The notes below the pieces were generated by a model. The model was given only the letters and a program-made list of their open reading frames with translations, was not told the origin of the DNA and did not search any database. Shown here one piece after another: positions 61,670 through 64,000 of a stretch of 64,000 bases of DNA; position 1 is the first letter of the stretch; each line of letters starts with the position of its first letter. The stretch comes from Planktothrix serta PCC 8927 (GTDB taxonomy: Bacteria > Cyanobacteriota > Cyanobacteriia > Cyanobacteriales > Microcoleaceae), in the NCBI RefSeq assembly GCF_900010725.2, contig NZ_LR734877.1, forward strand, positions 317,412 to 381,411, read 5' to 3'. The translations under genes were made by a program, and so were the position numbers.

Positions 61670-62779
61670 CTATTTTGTCGCTGAAATACAAGTAATAACC
61701 GGATAATCTGGATGATAAGCATCTAATTCTTCAGTTGTCAATTCTTCTGTAACGATGCCATGATAGGCAGCTACTACAGTGATCAGATTACCATAAGTAT
61801 ATATTTTTTGTTGGGAAAAGTTTCTCAGCATCCAAGCAAAAGCATCAGGGAGAGGTCGCCAATAATCTTGAGGAGCATCATGGATTTTTAAAGCACTAGG
61901 AACGCTGGCAAAACATTTACCTCCTGGTTTTAACCACCTGTGAATATTTTCTATCACTATCCAAGGTGCATAACAATGTTCCAAAACATTAAATAGGATG
62001 ATTGTATCAAAAGATTCCGGTTGAATTACGTTAATATCATGAGCATCGCCAACGATATCTACTCCTGACCACCTATCCATGTTCAGAACATGATAGGAAG
62101 ATTCTTCAGTTAATTGATAAGATTCTTTGGCTGTTTCTATAGCGCCGATTTCCAGAATATTACCAACAATTTCTGGCCTAATTTTTTCAATAAACTTGTC
62201 CAGATAATACCGATCAATTGGTTGTCCCCTCAAAAAACCGAAGGCTTGACAAATGGGGTTTGTTCTCTTTAAATCACCCCAGTCTATGGATTTATTAGCA
62301 ATAGATAATAACCCCGCTTTTTCCAGATGAAAGACTATTTTAGTAAAGTCTTCTATGTTGTTAATTTCTTCTAAATCATTCTTGAGGGAGAAGGGAGAAA
62401 ATAAATGGACGAGAACTTGAGGATTAATCTGACTTAAGGCACTCAGATCAACTTGTTGTGTTGCGTCAAAAAAACTACTAAAGTCTTTTTCTAATATTGT
62501 TAAATGTCCTTCTCTTAATAAGACTAAGGCTTGATTGGAGATGATAGAGCTATGGTTTTGGATGGCTTCAGTAATCTTCTCACTGCTAGGGGCTGATTTT
62601 ATGTTTTGAAAAGTTTTGTAAGCTGATTCAATATCATGTTGATAAATAAATATCTCTAGAACTGCTAACCAAGATTGGGCTAGAATTAGTTCGGGTGGAC
62701 AGTGACTCCAGCTAAATACTCCATAAACTTGAGAATTCTCTACTTTTAAAAAGGCATTGGGTATATATTGTTTAGCCAT
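61670..62779 (-). CDS. Class I SAM methyltransferase with unknown N-terminus
   Basis: A 369-residue protein. The C-terminal 190 residues form an AdoMet-dependent methyltransferase: VGNILEIGAIETA (motif I, loosely kept), GDAHDINVIQPESFDTIILFNVLEHC, and IHRWLKPGGKCFASVPSAL. The N-terminal 180 residues (WLAVLEIFIYQHDIESAYKTF; LREGHLTILEKDF) are helical and unidentified. Similar enzymes methylate sugars or nonribosomal products; target unknown. Confidence 0.85.
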   Translation of the reverse strand: MAKQYIPNAFLKVENSQVYGVFSWSHCPPELILAQSWLAVLEIFIYQHDIESAYKTFQNIKSAPSSEKITEAIQNHSSIISNQALVLLREGHLTILEKDFSSFFDATQQVDLSALSQINPQVLVHLFSPFSLKNDLEEINNIEDFTKIVFHLEKAGLLSIANKSIDWGDLKRTNPICQAFGFLRGQPIDRYYLDKFIEKIRPEIVGNILEIGAIETAKESYQLTEESSYHVLNMDRWSGVDIVGDAHDINVIQPESFDTIILFNVLEHCYAPWIVIENIHRWLKPGGKCFASVPSALKIHDAPQDYWRPLPDAFAWMLRNFSQQKIYTYGNLITVVAAYHGIVTEELTTEELDAYHPDYPVITCISATK

Positions 62780-63000
62780 GATTTTACTTAATTATTGTGT
62801 ACAGATAGATTTGTTTTCCTGGGGGTGTTAATTTTCATAATTGATCTCTAATATACCATCTTTTGTATCTAATCCTTAGCGTGCCCTGATCATGCCTCAA
62901 TAATTTGTGGATGATTGCGAGGTTCAAGCAAAATTAGTTGTGATTGATAACATCTGTTAAGATTAGTAGCAGAAACATAACAACTCTTGGGAGATTTATT

Positions 63001-63510
63001 ATGGGTTTGTTTGACAAATTGAAGACACTAGTATCCGACGACAGATCTGACACCAGAGGTATAGAAATTTTTGCACCACTTTCTGGTGAAATCGTTCCTA
63101 TTGAAGATGTCCCGGATGTGGTTTTCGCAGAGAAGATTGTAGGTGATGGTATTGCTATCAAGCCGACTGGTAACAAGATGGTTGCTCCTTGCAATGGCAC
63201 TATTGGCAAGATATTTGAAGCAAACCATGCCTTTTCTATTGAATCAGATACTGGTATCGAGGTATTTGTACACTTTGGTATTGATACCACAGAACTAAGA
63301 GGTGAAGGTTTCACCCGTATCGCTGAAGAAGGTCAAACTGTAAAAGTGGGTGATACTATTCTTGAATTTGATTTAGCTCTTTTAGAAGAAAAAGCAAAAT
63401 CAACTATAACCCCGGTTGTTATCTCTAATTTGGATGAAATTAAAGAGCTGATCAAAATGTCTGGTAGTGTTACCGCTGGTGAAACTCCTGTTTTAAGGTT
63501 GGTAAAATAA
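63001..63510 (+). CDS. crr: PTS glucose-type EIIA protein, Crr-like
   Basis: A 169-residue cytoplasmic EIIA(Glc) with the same length and start ([14 protein letters not shown]) as enterobacterial Crr. Seen: [40 protein letters not shown], both active histidines (NHAFSIESD and VHFGIDT), and [20 protein letters not shown]. It would accept phosphate from HPr and pass it to a sugar permease or control other enzymes. No HPr, EI or EIIBC is near. Codon use (more AAG and GGT) differs from neighbours. A GGGAG site lies 8 bases before the ATG. Horizontal transfer is inferred. Confidence 0.95.
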   Translation: MGLFDKLKTLVSDDRSDTRGIEIFAPLSGEIVPIEDVPDVVFAEKIVGDGIAIKPTGNKMVAPCNGTIGKIFEANHAFSIESDTGIEVFVHFGIDTTELRGEGFTRIAEEGQTVKVGDTILEFDLALLEEKAKSTITPVVISNLDEIKELIKMSGSVTAGETPVLRLVK

Positions 63511-63573
63511 TACAACAGTGAATTTTTTTCTGGTGATGAGGCTTTCTTTTCACCATTCTTCCTAATTTAAAAT

Positions 63574-63623
63574 CCCGTTGTTGCGCTTCAGCGCTCCAAG
63601 AGGGGCTAAAGCCCAACAACGGG
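63574..63623. terminator. Hairpin between crr and the next convergent gene
   Basis: Perfect 10-bp arms CCCGTTGTTG (63574-63583) and CAACAACGGG (63614-63623), with inner GGGCTAAAGCCC. It lies between convergent genes and may end both; no long T run is present. It may also be a dispersed cyanobacterial repeat. Confidence 0.5.
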
Positions 63624-63633
63624 GTGTGAGAGT

Positions 63634-64000
63634 TTAAGAATCTGCTAATTGTTTAGTAATATTGCTGTTAGCAGTTCTAACTTCTAGGGTGACATCTCCT
63701 AATTTTCGTTGCTCCCCGTCATGGAGTTCTTGTTTAAGAATTTTCATCCCCCTTTCCTTCATTTCCTCGTCAAATTCCATAATAATTTTTTCCCCTTCTG
63801 TGTAAATTTTGGCAGTAATTGGAGGATATCCTTGACTTTTTCTCAGGTAAATATGGTTGTTTTCTGAACTACCTAATAAAACAGGTTCTGCTCCTAAATT
63901 GATCTTCGTTTGTTCGCTAGGAGTCCAATACACAATTAACCAAGATTCACGACTAAATTGTTCAATTAAAGCGATCATTAAACCAATAAAAAATCCAATA
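63634..64000 (-). CDS. C-terminal part of a membrane-linked FHA-like protein
   Basis: The frame stays open to the window edge, so the gene starts outside; about 122 residues are seen. It begins within a hydrophobic stretch (IGFFIGLMIALIEQ) followed by a beta-rich domain (INLGAEPVLLGSSENNHIYL; ITAKIYTEGEKIIMEF) that resembles FHA-like modules at the ends of cyanobacterial vWA or kinase proteins. No catalytic motif is in the visible part. Confidence 0.6.
   Translation of the reverse strand, partial: IGFFIGLMIALIEQFSRESWLIVYWTPSEQTKINLGAEPVLLGSSENNHIYLRKSQGYPPITAKIYTEGEKIIMEFDEEMKERGMKILKQELHDGEQRKLGDVTLEVRTANSNITKQLADS

Overview
The window is a chromosomal stretch from a filamentous cyanobacterium, most likely Planktothrix or a close relative in the Oscillatoriales (inference). 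The evidence is a Form IB rbcL-rbcX-rbcS operon, the photosystem II assembly lipoprotein Psb27, a DevBCA-type exporter, a RTX/PT-repeat protein, frequent HIP1 octamers (GCGATCGC), low G+C, and many short tandem repeats (CTGATAA, GTTCCCT, GTTGACA) typical of these genomes. No rRNA, tRNA or CRISPR array was found.

Layout. 1-9.2 kb: the end of a WD40 protein, a small secreted protein, dnaG, a PIN toxin-antitoxin pair lying between dnaG and a decayed copy of its own 5' end, an ATP-grasp ligase and a GT39-like membrane glycosyltransferase. 9.4-12.6 kb: rbcLXS with a clear terminator. 12.6-19.3 kb: a Ser/Thr kinase with zinc ribbon and membrane tail, an acetyltransferase, panB, a small lipoprotein, a PKHD-type hydroxylase, and a methyltransferase fused to a restriction nuclease. 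20-24.5 kb: a four-gene Gld-like ABC transporter operon. 24.6-34.1 kb: DUF2891, galT, ABC-F, a DUF433/DUF5615 pair, a prohibitin-like protein, a GHL10-like enzyme, psb27 and a fructokinase-like gene.

34.4-46.6 kb is accessory DNA. It holds a HicA-like/HTH pair with a poly-A frameshift and a palindromic operator, a four-SHOCT protein between direct repeats, a duplicated beta-helix/SLH surface protein, a coiled-coil ribbon-helix-helix protein, a STAND (NB-ARC) ATPase cut by a small repeat element, a second methyltransferase-nuclease fusion, and a run of toxin-antitoxin loci in which several antitoxins are intact but the toxins are broken.

46.7-62.8 kb returns to housekeeping and envelope genes: peptidoglycan-binding protein, rpe, an LCP ligase, GHL10 hydrolase, RTX protein, folK, Nudix, photolyase, and a devBCA set. 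devA is separated from devBC by an acetyltransferase and toxin-antitoxin genes, and devB has a TetR-type operator. At 63.0 kb lies a gene for the glucose-type PTS protein EIIA, closely resembling the enterobacterial Crr protein. It is foreign-looking because cyanobacteria generally lack this phosphotransferase system.

The strongest leads are the Crr-like gene, the small element that truncates two genes at 41.2 kb, the frameshifted toxin with its operator at 34.5 kb, and the two methyltransferase-nuclease fusions. All family assignments were made by reading the sequence without database searches.
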